Shown: positions 24,400 through 37,021 of the stretch, piece by piece | Position numbering within the stretch: the stretch's first letter is position 1 | Layout of the letters: each line of letters opens with the position of its first letter | Origin: Cymodocea nodosa | Lineage: Eukaryota > Streptophyta > Magnoliopsida > Alismatales > Cymodoceaceae | Assembly (NCBI GenBank): GCA_036874045.1 | Contig: CM072337.1 | Span: forward strand, 25,518,001 to 25,582,000 | DNA length: 64,000 nt | Direction: 5' to 3' | Translations under genes and position numbers: made by a program | Notes under the pieces: generated by a model | What the model was told of the DNA's origin: nothing | Databases searched by the model: none | What the model saw: only the letters and a program-made list of their open reading frames with translations

Positions 24400-25060
24400 A
24401 TTCAAGGGGTTTCCACCAAAGTCCAAGGTTTTGTTTTAATTGTATGATTCGAAAGAAACTTAAAGGAGGATCGATCTCTATCGACCATTTTTGGGAAAAT
24501 TAAAGTAAGAAAAAAAAAAGTTAAAAATAACCTCGTTCGGTCTCTAGGAAAGGATTTAAACATTCCCTGCGTATAAAAACCTAAACATTCCTTTTCCCTC
24601 TGCCATTTCTGTCCTCCCCCCTCCAGAAAGTCCCAAATGCTAGCCGCCTCGTTTGTCGACCGTCCCCAAGCAGAAGCCGTTGAACTGAAAGCCATCGACG
24701 TGAAGGATGTCTCGTTTCAGGGGGGAGGCGTCTGATTCTTTCAGGGTGGTTTTTTGGGTTTCGTTCGTGAGGTAGAAGACACGAACTCCTCCGAGAATAG
24801 GTTCGATGAGGAAGTTGGTTCTTTCTTTGGAGCTTTGGATTCCAGATTCGAGGAGAAAGACTTCCTTTTGAGAGATATTGGCAGCCAAACGATTGTAATA
24901 TTTGTGGGTGATTCCATCAATGGAAACCAACGAGGCTTCGCCTGTGCAAGCTTGGAAGTAGTGCGTCGACTTATGGCTGTTGTGAAGAGGAAATGGGGGA
25001 AAAAGGAGGAGAGATTTTTTTTAAATATTGTAGTGTGTCGACCATTATTGATTATTGTAT
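24400..25060. other. GC-richer segment with open frames on both strands, unassigned
   Basis: A plus-strand TATA-like box ('gcgtataaaaacc', near 24.57 kb) precedes ATG 24707 ('MSRFRGEASDSFRVVFWV'), which stops soon after. Longer frames are open on the plus strand (24754-25083) and minus strand (24640-24930), but neither resembles a known family. The segment ends abruptly at the extreme AT-rich DNA of 25.06-25.56 kb. It could be a gene remnant or an untranslated region. Confidence 0.25.
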
Positions 25061-27233
25061 ATTTATTAATAATTATTATGTAATATTGTAGATTATTGTA
25101 CTTTATAAAAGGTGATGTATTTGAATTTATAAAAGTTTGTTTATATGAAATTATTTTGGCTATAATATCGATTTTTTTTATAATAACAATTATGAGAGAT
25201 AAAATTCAAATTTATATAATTTCTTTTGTATTATATAATCAAAGTATATTAATTATATTAATGATACAATTTTCATTATTACATAATGATAAATTTTACA
25301 ATATTATCAATTTATTTAATCATATTAATAGACATGTTAAATATCATTATTTTTTATTTTATACAGTTGTTAAAATTTTTCAATTTATCATGATATCCAA
25401 AATATTTTAATTTCTAATATTCTGTCAGCCATATTTTCTTTTCTTTAAAATTTAAATTTTTTTATTTTCAGTATATATATATTTTATATTTTTAAAATAT
25501 TCTATTTCCGATTATTTTAAGCTTTCCGTTTTCTCAATTTTATATTTCTCTGTTTATATATCTTTATCATATGTATATGCGCAATACATCTCATGGCCGA
25601 GACGCATCAAGATCGAGGTTATGATCGGATTACTGGGGGGCACTCGAGGGTGTCAAGTTAGACAAGTATAGATTGATCTTTACATTTATCTTTTAAGTTT
25701 AATGGATAAAAGATCGGGTGTTACCAAAGAGTTGATAAATAATAAGATTAAAATTTATATATTTACCTGCATTAAATAGAACAAGTCAAAGCAAATTTAG
25801 ACAACATTTAAATAAAGTTCAGTTTTGTATAGCATGAATATAATGCAAGGCTAATTAATTTAAATAATTGAATCATATAAGATATTTACATTTAATTAAT
25901 TATTATCTTTTTGAAATCAAACTTAGATACAAGATTTTCTTTTCCACTTTTTAATTGATTTAGTTAAAAATTTTTGGGTTCGGATATTGACAGACTTGCT
26001 TTGTGTTTACACTGTTTAGACGCTTACAAATACGTATGCCTAAAATCCATAATGTAAATTTTGACGTACACCGTTTATTATATTAATTATTTTTTGAAAA
26101 AATTATTTTATCAATTTTTACAAAATTTTTGTAAAATATTTTTGCGAAAAAAAGTTATGTAAAATATCACATCAAGTGTCGTGTGATTTGTCATGCGAAT
26201 TTCCACTGGATGCAACTTCAACGTCATACACACAAGAAATCTTGCGTTAATCATTGTTCGTTTTTTCTGATAAAAAAACTAATTACCTCCAACATCGTCA
26301 ACTTACTGATCAAATGCGTTGAGAGAATTATCGATCCGAGGCACTGGCACAGAACACTTTTAACGTAAAATGCAATCGTCGGCATTGCAAAAACTCTTTA
26401 CAATCACTAAGATATACTTTCAAATATAAATTTAATCAAAAAATTTTGCCATACTCATTCATAGATTTCATTTGGTTGATCATAAGTCACATTAACGTAA
26501 TTCAATTATGTTCATTGAGTTATAACATTCGTAACCAAAGAAAGCTATTAATTAGATAATTTAGGTTCATGGACCTCACCATTACAAGGGCATCTTCGGT
26601 TAGTCGAAAGGCAATCCAAGAACATATTTCCTTGTGCACAAATTTCAAATATGATAATAAGTGAAGATCACAATCAACCAACCGAAACAAACCTATGGGA
26701 CGCAAATAGAAGTTTCAGCACATGATTTTTCGTACGTGGTCCCCCTGGTTCAGTGCATCAAATGAAAATGTGATTGGATCAATCATCATTAGGTTCCGAA
26801 CCGTCGTCTTATCGATAGCCACAGCGAACAACCGGTCATCTTGCAATTACACTGGTGTTTATCCTGTAGTATTACGGTTCCCGTGCTATATTTACACGAA
26901 ACATATGTAAGCCACGCAAGTAGTTGCGAACCCAGTTTTACCATTCATGCAACAAAAAAGCCGAATTCCGACAAGACTTCCTCTCAACAAATGAAACAAA
27001 CGAATAAACAGTTCTCTAATAGAGTTAACTTTACAAATGACGACAAACACACTTTGTTTCGAATACCACAGCAAAAACGTAGAGCACCCAGCGAATTCAG
27101 AAATGATTGGTGGATAATGCCAAACCTCTGCTGTCCGATACTCACCCACGCATGTTGAGGTCAATGGTTGCGTTGTACATGTTTAAGTAGGTATTGCGTG
27201 CACAACTTTCTCACGGGCAGAACCCATAATACC
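25060..27233. other. Extremely AT-rich intergenic DNA
   Basis: 25.06-25.56 kb is almost entirely A/T. A short GC-richer patch at 25.59-25.65 kb is unassigned. The last few hundred bases before 27234 are probably the 3' UTR of the minus-strand YIP1-family gene. Confidence 0.5.
26468..26545. mobile_element. MITE, family 1 terminal fragment
   Basis: 'catttggttgatcataagtc' followed by 'cacattaacgtaattcaatt' matches the terminal repeat of the family seen at 17.3-18.8 kb. Only one end is recognisable. Confidence 0.4.
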
Positions 27234-30200
27234 TCACGCAAAGAAGAAAACTTTCATGAAAATTGCAAGTGTAAACTGTAGCAAAAAAGCACCGACGACA
27301 AACAGCATCATATCAGCCCCTTCGGAGTGGGTCTTCAAGTTCGTAGAAATGAATGTCCCAGACGAGGAACCCACAAGAAGAATGATTACCCATCGGATTA
27401 TCTCGATGGGGATAACCAGAAACAACTGAAAAGGAAAGAAGGTTCAAAATCTTTAGCGAAAAAGGATGGCAAAATTACGTATCCAGGCATACGGCAACTT
27501 CCATATGAACACAATAAAATACAGTTAGAAGGGGGTTTCTCAACGCTTACAGAGCTAGGGATAAAGACGAATAGGGAATATCCCCACATACACCAGAAGC
27601 GCACGAGGTTCACACGGCTAATACCGAAGTACTGCAACAGGAAATAGAATGCCGCCGGTACAACAATGAGGTAAGTGTAAAAAACAGATGCAGCCCAGTT
27701 GACGTAGTTAACGTCGAAGTTCCATGTGATGTCTGTATCAGACTTTTTCTGCATCAGATAAGTGGCACAATTTCCAAGGGCCGCCAAAGTGAAAACTAAC
27801 GTAGTGGTTATCCAAATAGGGCCATATCTGTATCCAAGAATTGTCAAGATATCCTCACGTCAAACTCATGTTACTTGGATACTTCAAGCCAGTCTTATCA
27901 TACAACATTTTGAATGTCAATATAAAACATTAATGAAAATTTGGAATTTATAGTTTTGTATTCTTTCCATATAAGGGAAGCATAGTAGATACTTTTAACG
28001 ACATTAAAATAGCTTACATAAATCTAAACTGCACATTATGTACTTATCAAATTTGGGGGGTCTTGCTTTCAAGATTTTGACATCTTTCTTGTACCAAAAT
28101 AAAGAAAAACATGGGTTACAACTGATAAAACGGCTTTGAAGGTAAAATTTTGAATATCTCGCTGGTTAGATGATAATCTAAATATTAGCATACAGTCAGA
28201 GGACCTCTTAACTAACGAGGTGGTATTACGACCAGAATATAGCGGAAATCAGCAGCATACGCTTAAATAAATAGCGTATTGCTCGTTCACGGTGGAATTG
28301 AGTAATGGGCATATGAATGATACTAATAGCTTATATAAAAAAATTTCCACAAATCTTATTCATAATGTACGTACCTCAAATGAGAAGAAAGTGGCAGCCA
28401 ATTGAAGAAGCCAAAATTATTTAATCACACTTGATGAAGAATCAAATAAAATATGTAGATCACAAAATGTAAGAATAAAGTAGTAATTGTACTAATTAAA
28501 TATAAGAAAAAATTGAATTAGGTGATTTGTTCAAAAAATGATTCATGTGACCAACCCCCACATTAAGATTATGGTACGGGTTATTCTACAAAATGTAAAA
28601 AGAAGACAAATGAATTCCTTTTGAAAATTTCTTAACAATACTAAACAGCCTCCAAGTATAAGGGTCCACAAGTCACTAGAACACCCTTGTTTACAGCTTC
28701 TATGGTTCATCAAAAAACGTAGTATCCCACAATGAGTAAATCATTATAACTTCATCCTCTTACTAATGCTACAAAATGTTCTTGTGAATTATATCATGTT
28801 TGCCATTGCTAATACTTCATTGGTATTTTTCTTCTAGGAGATGGAAACTTGGAGATGATTAGAAGAGACGCAAGGAAATCCTACTAGAATTGTGTATTGA
28901 TGAAGGTTAGTAAGACCTGATGAAATTCTTATCTACCAGCAAGTAGATGACTATCATTGGCAGATTGTTTTGGAACCACGTTGATAAATGAAGATTCACG
29001 AACATGTAGGAAAGCTATTAGTAATAACCTAAATTTTAGGTCCCTACCAATAGTGTTATGTCCTGTCAGTTATTGGTGGACCTAAGGATTTGAAATATTA
29101 GCTGTAAAGCAACTGCAGGACGGTTTCATGTGATGGCCCTGTATTGTTACTTGCATTGTGACCTACAGAGTATTTTTGATTGACATTACAATATAACACT
29201 ATTGTTTCCAATAACGACACCATTTTCATCTGTACAAACAGAAGCATTAATAGAATTCAATAGCACCACAAAGATTGGACTTATGGGCCAAAGCCAATTT
29301 GAAAAAAAAAACTATGTTTGCACTTATGTTTATATTGATATCTGTAATTCATAAGAAATGAATGAATAGGATGTGAGATTTGCTTTCAGACTTTGTGTGC
29401 ATTAAAAGAAATAGGAATAATGTAGGACAATCACACCTTACCACCACCAGCATTTCCTTTAAAAACTCTCCCTTCACGGATCTCAGTCATCATTTCACTT
29501 TCTCTGTTTCTCAACCACTCGGGATACTCTCCTCTTTTGATCCTTACTCAAATCAAAGTCCATCATCTCCTACTTATCACTTTGAATACCTCCAAAAGTG
29601 AAAATACATGTGCACATGAACACACCACATCTCACAATCCTCCCGATCATATCTTCAAAAAAGAAGCAAAAACCCAAGATTAGCTGCCGCATTTTTCCCA
29701 TCTTGAAACATGGACCAAGGACTTTGACATGTATGCAAATCAAGGGGTATGAAAACTTGTAAGGTCCAAGGTAATTGTTTGAATCCTTCACATGAAAATT
29801 TGGTGCAAGGTAATAGATCGAATCCTTCACATGAAGTGCACCATTGACCAACCTAGATCATCTAAGATGGGTTTGAGTATGAGCACGCTTATAGGGGCTC
29901 AACAGATGGGAACTATAGCTTTTGGAATGAACAAAAGTTTATTTAGTTTGCAATGGATTTATTGGAGCTTCTTCATGCTACATATGGTTGAAAATACTCT
30001 TCCGTTTTTACACGTATTAGATTAACATGAAAACAGTTTCAAATTGTTGTGTATTTGCATGGAAAGATTATTACATGTGCACTTATTCGTGTTGTAACTT
30101 GTGACTGAGTCACAAATGCTAATATTTAACTCCAATGATACATAGGAAATTCGTTCAATGTGCAATTCCAATGAATTTATATTTTTTTAGTAATGCATTC

Positions 30201-33200
30201 AATGTTTCCAAAACTAATGGAACAAAACTGTATGTTAGGGAAAGAAATATAAGTGATAATTTTCTAAATAATGGTAGGTGCAAAGCGTAAATAATGTTAG
30301 TTACAAGGAAAATAGCAAAAAAGAAAATTGAAATCTCAGTTTCTCATTGAAATTGGTAAAAGCTTCGGCAGAATTTATATATTTTAGCAACATAACTTTT
30401 ACAGATGCTATGTTAACTCATGGTTGTAAAATCTGAAGGTATGTTTGGATTGGATGATAGGATATAGGATTAAGGAATTATATGCACAATCGATTTGATT
30501 TTTACAATCTAAGACAAACGATCTCACTATGATAGATTTTGCGAAAATTTGGTGAGATTGTGCATATTAATTTTGTGAGAGAATTCTCACAATTTTCTTA
30601 GTAAAAAATTTCATCAATTATGGAATTATAGAGCCGAATACGAGTTGTTATTTCATGAATGTACTTGAGTATAAACTCAACTAAACATGATTCTTTATAA
30701 ATGAAAATAATATTTCAAATGATGATAATGTTAGTTATCTCATAAAATGTCTATAATCTTGATTATGCATAGTCTAAACATCCTATAATCTGATTGAAAT
30801 GCAACCTAAGTTGTGGGAGTTATCCTGTTTAAGATCATTTCTAGCTTTTGTAACTTTTCCCTGAAACTAACACCCAAAAGCATATCTCATATGGCCTTTA
30901 AACCAACAAAAAGACGGTCTAAGTTTTATGTCTAATCTTGGGTTCATGTTCAAAAACTGCTAATTTAAAATAATTATTTCCAGCTTAAGCCCAAAAAGAC
31001 GAAGGCAGCTTAAGTTGTCTAATATTGGGTTCATGTTCAAAAACTGCTAATTTAAAATAATTATGTTCATTTAGATGTATATAAAGACCCACTCTTTGCC
31101 GTTAAGAATAATGCCCACACTTTTCCAATCTCAAGTGCCAACTCACCTTTTCTCATCTTTCATAGTCACAATACCAAACTTAATTTCCAACAACTTTTCA
31201 TCACTATTCATTGCATAAGACAAGGAAATAAGGAAATATGTAGATTTATAAAATCATTTTGGAGAATAAATACATAGCGTGGAGAGAACATTTCAAGATG
31301 AGAACATAAAGTGTCATTTAAAGATAAGAAGAAATGAAATTAACAAAATGGAATGGAAATGCTACGTGCTGTATGATCCTCATTCAAGGTTATATACCAG
31401 TCTAATTGTTTTGGAAGGTGTAGAAAGGATTTTTAACGTCATAGGGGACTAGAAATGAAGTATGCGCTTTTTATAGTCATCAATATAAACTTGTACACAT
31501 CACACCTCCTTCAACAGTCAGGGAACAAAAACTTGGCATGGACCACACAAAAATTTATTCAAATCCTTGCAAATAGATGATTAGCAAAAAAGGGTGCTAG
31601 TCTAGATTATAATAGAATTAAAAACACTACATAAGCTGATAATTGGGACATATAAAGAACAACTGAACACAAAGGCTAACAAAATTCAAGTCCCCAGAGA
31701 CGAAAGACATTTTGATAGACATGTTTCCATATATAAAGCGATCTTCATTCTAATTCCAAAAAATTCAACAAATATGAAAAATACTTAACAAGGCCGAGCT
31801 TGAAATTTTGAATATTTGAAAAATGTAGAAAAGTAGCTATTTTCCCATTTATTAAATAATGAGATAGATGAATATAAGGAAAACCATGCACTAGCAATTT
31901 TCCAAAACAAGACATCTAACAAATTTGAGATGGAAATCCTAGAAAGAAAGGATCCATGTTGCCAAACCCACATAGTGTGATTGCGACATTCATTGATGCT
32001 GTTGTTGAATTTGTAGAAAGTAAATCATTCAAAAAAATAAAGGAAAATATATAATAAGTAATAAGTGATATTCTAGCTATGTAAAGTTAGCAGATAATTC
32101 AAGAATAAGGATTCAGGAGCAAGTATGAAGATAGGTAATACCGATCCATAATCTCTAAATCCTGACATGCCTGACCCTTTTTTTTTTTCTTTTTTTTTTC
32201 AAAGGTCTTCCTTAGACACTCAAACAACCTGGTGAACACCAGGAGTATCTTTAGAAGTGATAGAAGGTGAACCTTCATGAACACTCAAACAACCTGGTAT
32301 ACACCAGAAGTATCCATGGAGTTGATAACATGTGAGTCTCAATGGACACTCAAACGGCCTGGTATACATCAGGAGTATCCAAGGAGACGAAAGCTTGTAG
32401 GGGACCTTGCTAGACCTACTTTGGTAAGTGGTGGACACAACTACAGCTTGCCAATGCTTGAGCAGAGCCAACACAACTGCCCATAGGCACTGCATGAGAA
32501 CTTCCTAAGTGATCACCCATCCTGGTTCTGCTCCCGCCCAAACACAATTAACTCCAGAGTTCTTATAGGAGTCAGTGCTTGGTAGTAGGTGTAAATGCAC
32601 ACAAAGGTAAATATGGAAATACTAACTTCGTGGAAAAATGCTGATTTACAAAGGTAAAGAATATTTGAAGTCCATTTGATCATGTGCAGCAAAAATCCAT
32701 GTGTGAAGTGATGGAAAACGCACACAAAGCTAAAGAAGCAAAGTCTATGATATGAATTATGAATTTAAATTGTTCATGATGAAGGAAAGAGGAGCATAGA
32801 TACCGATCATATTGTAAAAATTACTTGCAAATACAATGGTAATTACATTTTCTAACAATTGCATCTTTTATCTGCTAAGTCAACTAAGAAAAGTTTTTGA
32901 GATATAAAACTTCTACTAGCTCGATAGCACTACTTCAGTTTCTAATTTGTCCCAATCTAAACACTGGAGATCACAGAGATTTTAAGACAACCCATGATAA
33001 CAAACTAAAAGAGAACAGAATTTGCCGATCATAGAACTCAGAATGGATGAAATGAATGAGAAGACTTACATATCAGGATTAGCCTCAATCTTTCTAAAAA
33101 AATCTCCACGAAAAGGGTTCAATGAACTGACAAGTCTATCAACAACTATGTCAGTATCCACGTTGAAGTATGGAGTATATGATTCAATATTAAGAGCTCC

Positions 33201-36200
33201 CTTCCAACTGCTTGCACCCTGATCAGTTCCATCTGCATGTTATTGGAAAGAGAACTAAGCAAGATTAGAGAGAATAAACACTGCTAAGTGATAACAAAAC
33301 TTAAGGACGCCAGATTATGCTCCCATACATCAGTGTTCCAAGAAGAATACAGCTGAACAGCTGTATTAGGTACTGGTGTACTTTATTGATATGGCTAGAT
33401 AGCATACCATTCCTAACCCTAAATGCATTCTCACTGTCTTTTTATTTGTTGATATCGGATATACAACAAATTCTTAGGACTTATTGCAAAAGAAGAAAAT
33501 ATGAAGTGTAAAAGAAGATTTAAGGAGGAGAATATGTGATGTAATACATTATAAATTTACATAAGTACATATTATATAGTTTTAGGTTAATTAGAGTTAT
33601 TATGTCTTAATAATAGGTAAATAGTCTCACATTTGAATTTCATCCTACCAAACTAATAATTAGTTATAGAGGGTTAGCCTAAATAAATAACATCAATCTC
33701 TCCTAATTTTCTCTCTTAACATCAGTAATGCAGATGGATTAGTTGAGCCTACTAGTGGTACATCTCATGCCTATAGGCCTCCCTGACTACCCAAGAAGAC
33801 ACTTGAAACTAAGCTGCCAATAAACCTACTTGGTGGACTGTCCAGCTATAGTTCCTCAACACAGGAGCGAGATTCTCAAAAAAATCAACAATTGTAGCCA
33901 GGATCAAAGCCAAAGTTTTAAGAGAGAAAAATGGAAGGCAGGAAAACCATAGCTGTCAACCACCCTACACCCCCTTTACTACCATTATTCCTCCACCCCA
34001 CTTCTTTTTCCCTAGCACTGATAAGACATGTTGTCATCATTTACAATGTGATCCACTATTGTTACCATCTTTTTTGACAAAGATTTACCACTATCTCCAC
34101 TTGTATTGTTGTTTTTATCATTGTTGTGTGTCATAGTCATCTTCCACTATTTACATTGTCACACACCGTCCTTTGCACCATCCACTTCCCTTCTTTCCAT
34201 ATGATTGTCTTGAAGGTGAGTTTAAGAAAAAGAAAAATTTGTATCATCAATGGGGAAGAAGGTATGCCTCCATCTACACATTTGTACCATGTTATCCTCC
34301 TATGACACATTGACACTTCATCACTGGCAATGTCATACTGTATCACCTTCATTATGTCACCATCACCATGTCACAAAGCTTCCTATGCCTTTGTTTCCAT
34401 GTTCTAATGCTACTTTTGTCATGTTACATGTGTTCCAACACTGCTGAACCATTGTTTTTCCAGAAAATACTATCCACCATTCCCACAAATCATACATAGC
34501 AAAAAAGGATGATGGAGAAGAAAAGGAGAAGAATCTCAAGGATATTTAAAAGGGGGGAGGATGAATTAAAAACTAGAGAGATGACAAAAATACTGCATCC
34601 ATTATAAAAAAAGGAAGAGGACATAAAAGGAAAAAGTTCAAGTTTGTATGGAAGTAGTCGTGCTTATTTTTGCAAATACTTGTGTTTTTGTCTTAAGGTT
34701 TCTGTGTTTGCAGGTGCTCATGTTTAGGCTTGTAGAACATCTGTCTACTCATGTGATAAGTTATGATTAGGTCAAATGGGTCAGTAATTTGGCTTGTGAT
34801 GAGTTTATTGTTGTTAAGTGAGGTTGATGCATTCAAAGCCACACTCATCAATACATGCTGAACAGAGACTTGTGATGAACCCTCCCCATCACAGTTGACA
34901 TCAACCAATGCACACAATCATTACCCATTCCTTCCACCCTCTACCCTCGACCACCCATCTCATACAATAATTTTGATAAGGCAATCCTTTTAAAATTCAA
35001 GATGATTATTATTTACTTATAAGATTTTAGTGATGTATTCAATCAAAACATACTAGTTTTCTATACACAAAAATTAATCTCGAATTCACCATCTAGGTGA
35101 TACCTAGTGCTGTGTTTGGATATGTAAGTTCTTACTATTGTAGCAGTAGAAGCTGCTATGTGGTATCTCTTTAGGGGAGCTTGAATAGAACAACTCTTAT
35201 AGTACCATAGCCATAATGTCAAGAGCTACTAGAGCTGCTATTTAGCAACTCGTAAAAAAACACTCTTTAAGAATAACATTTCTCAATAGCTATTACTCCC
35301 AAAAACTAGAGCTTAACTCACGTTTTCTTACAAGAGCTACTCAAAATACGTGCAGGAATCAAAGTTAAAATCAAGAACCGATAGCAAATGTAACCTAGGT
35401 GTCTTGACCCATGCCCATGACACTTTGGCACCATGATAAATATCGTTTGATAAACAAATGTAAATTGAATAAGAATGACAATGAGAACAGTGTACTAGTG
35501 TAGAATATCTACCTACCAGTCACACACTCATAAAGAATTAAATCATGGTAAAGATTAAAACTAAATGGAATATTAAAAGCACATCCCTAGCAAAAAAAAT
35601 TACTATGAAACAGGACACGTCAAAGTATTTCAGTTCTAATCCATGCTAGTCAAAATGTTCAATAATAACTATTGATGTTAGAGGTCAAGAATGCAGACAT
35701 TTTTTCCAAAAAATTGCATACCATATGGGGTTCCGGGAGATTGATATCCACCACTACTTGGTGCAAAACTGTGTGGATTCGTCTGTGATGCTGCCAACAA
35801 AATTCAATGACATGAATCCTCCCAGCAAGAAGCAAGAGCCACAACTAGAAGTGTAAAACTAATAATCAATTTCGGAACATCCACTTGTAAAAACTAGTTT
35901 CTGAAATATTTATAAAAGCTAGCTTTTGTTATGATGTTGATAAGCTAAATTTTGTAATTAACCATAAAAGTTTGTTTGGCTACTAGTGAGTTTTATTTTT
36001 AGCTTCTTGGTGTTGGATAGGCAGAAAAGAATTTTTCCATTTTTACATGTTCTGGACATATTTGAGGTGCTTTAAAAATTATCATGTATATTTACATGGT
36101 AAGTTTTACATGTACTCTTGTTTCTGTTGTAAAGTAACAACCCACAAATGCTAATATATTCTAAAACTTTAATGTCATATACATGAAATTTATTCAACAT

Positions 36201-37021
36201 GAAATTCTGATAATTTTATATAATTGTTGGCAACATGTCCCTACATGCCCAAAATCAGCGGAATAAGAAGCTAGTTTAGGCAAATAAATATGTACGTGGT
36301 AATTTTATCAGCATAGGTACAAGTTGTAAACAATTTTCAGTTACAGGGACGATATAAAAAAAGAAAACTAGAATCTCATACTTATAAAAGGTGGAAAAAT
36401 ATAGTTTCGGCATAAATTATGTTTAATGCATAAAACGATAGTTGTTAAAGTTGTAAACTTCCACGAGAAGCTGAAATTGTCGTGTTTGAGATCATTTCTA
36501 CTTTCTGCAGCTTCTCTCAGAATCAAATGCCCAGAGACAGAAACTATATAAAAAACTATGCTAAACAGACCCTAAATCGTAGAGATTTGAGAATAGAAGG
36601 AAAAAGATGGGATTACATACATTCGCCAGTAGCAGGCTTCTTATCGGCCGTTATCACAGCCTGCACGCAATTAGCAGCGTCAAATCAACAGAAACGCAAC
36701 CAGATCAACGCAAGAAAAAAAAATCGAATGTACAATTGGAGAGCAATCGAAATTTCGAAAATACAGATAGAAGAAAGGACGGAACACTCCCTCTCGTTAG
36801 AATAAGATAGTTCAAAGCAAGAAACAGCGAAAAAAAGTAACATCCCACACTAGCGTCGAGAAGGCTTTGCAAGTGCAGTAAAAGAGAAAGAAAAAACACA
36901 AACAAATCTGGAGGATGCGAGAAATGTGGAAAGATTCCAATCTCTAACACTACGATTGCAAGATGAAGATTGCGAAGCGTACGGGAACGGAACCGACGAG
37001 AGTGCCGTAGCCTTCCTCCAT
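27234..37021 (-). CDS. YIP1-family integral membrane protein (YIPF1/2-like)
   Basis: Six phase-compatible exons (minus strand): 36983-37021, 36621-36660, 35722-35790, 33070-33232, 27551-27827 and 27234-27425, 780 nt, giving 259 residues. The start 'MEEGYGTLVGSVP' resembles the N-terminus of Arabidopsis At2g39805-type proteins. The cytosolic part has 'GGYQSPGTPY' and 'YTPYFNVDTDIVVDRLVSSL'. Residues from about 104 on carry the Yip1 domain: 'NPDIYGPIWITTTLVF', 'GNCATYL', 'FDVNYVNWAASVFYTYLIVV', 'LRFWCMWGYSLFVFIPSS'-like sequence, 'IPIEIIRWVI' and a final hydrophobic helix, about five membrane segments. YIP1/YIPF proteins bind Rab GTPases and act in ER-Golgi vesicle traffic. Intron 4 is 5.2 kb and intron 3 is 2.5 kb, both loaded with repeats. 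All exon borders are GT-AG. Confidence 0.93.
30436..30809. mobile_element. Probable MITE in YIP1-gene intron
   Basis: The left end 'aggtatgtttggattggatg' with 'ataggat' and the reverse complement of the right end ('aggttgcatttcaatcagat' then 'tataggat') are about 70% similar over 30 bp, giving imperfect terminal inverted repeats around a 374-bp non-coding AT-rich element. Target duplication is not evident. Confidence 0.4.
30908..31063. repeat. Local tandem duplication, about 85-bp period
   Basis: Units 30908-30977 and 30993-31063 share 'aaaaagacg', 'tgtctaat.ttgggttcatg' and 'ttcaaaaactgctaatttaa', with few differences in the second half. It lies in intron 4 of the YIP1-family gene. Confidence 0.85.
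32214..32592 (-). mobile_element. 5S-rRNA-derived fossil, likely Cassandra-type TRIM LTR
   Basis: 32487-32592 on the minus strand aligns with plant 5S rRNA over most of its length. The internal promoter C box survives as 'ggatgggtgatc' and the A-box region as 'agttaattgtgtttgggc'. Cassandra elements are terminal-repeat retrotransposons in miniature whose LTRs carry 5S sequence, and the variants here ('cgggagcagaacc', 'ataagaactc') look more like that version than a genomic 5S gene. The adjoining 32214-32403 has three diverged ~65-bp repeats, each with 'ctcaaac..cctggt.aacac'-like and 'caggagtatc' parts. It is old and substitution-rich. A second LTR was not found. A dispersed 5S pseudogene is the alternative. 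Confidence 0.6.

Noticed and set aside
33500-34900. Possible LTR-like AT/CT-rich segment in the YIP1 gene intron
   Set aside because: No paired repeats, primer-binding site or pol-like reading frames were found.
35100-35400. 'gtgtttggatatgtaagttc' followed by repeated 'agagctact' words, suggestive of a MITE
   Set aside because: No matching terminal inverted repeat or target duplication could be identified by eye.
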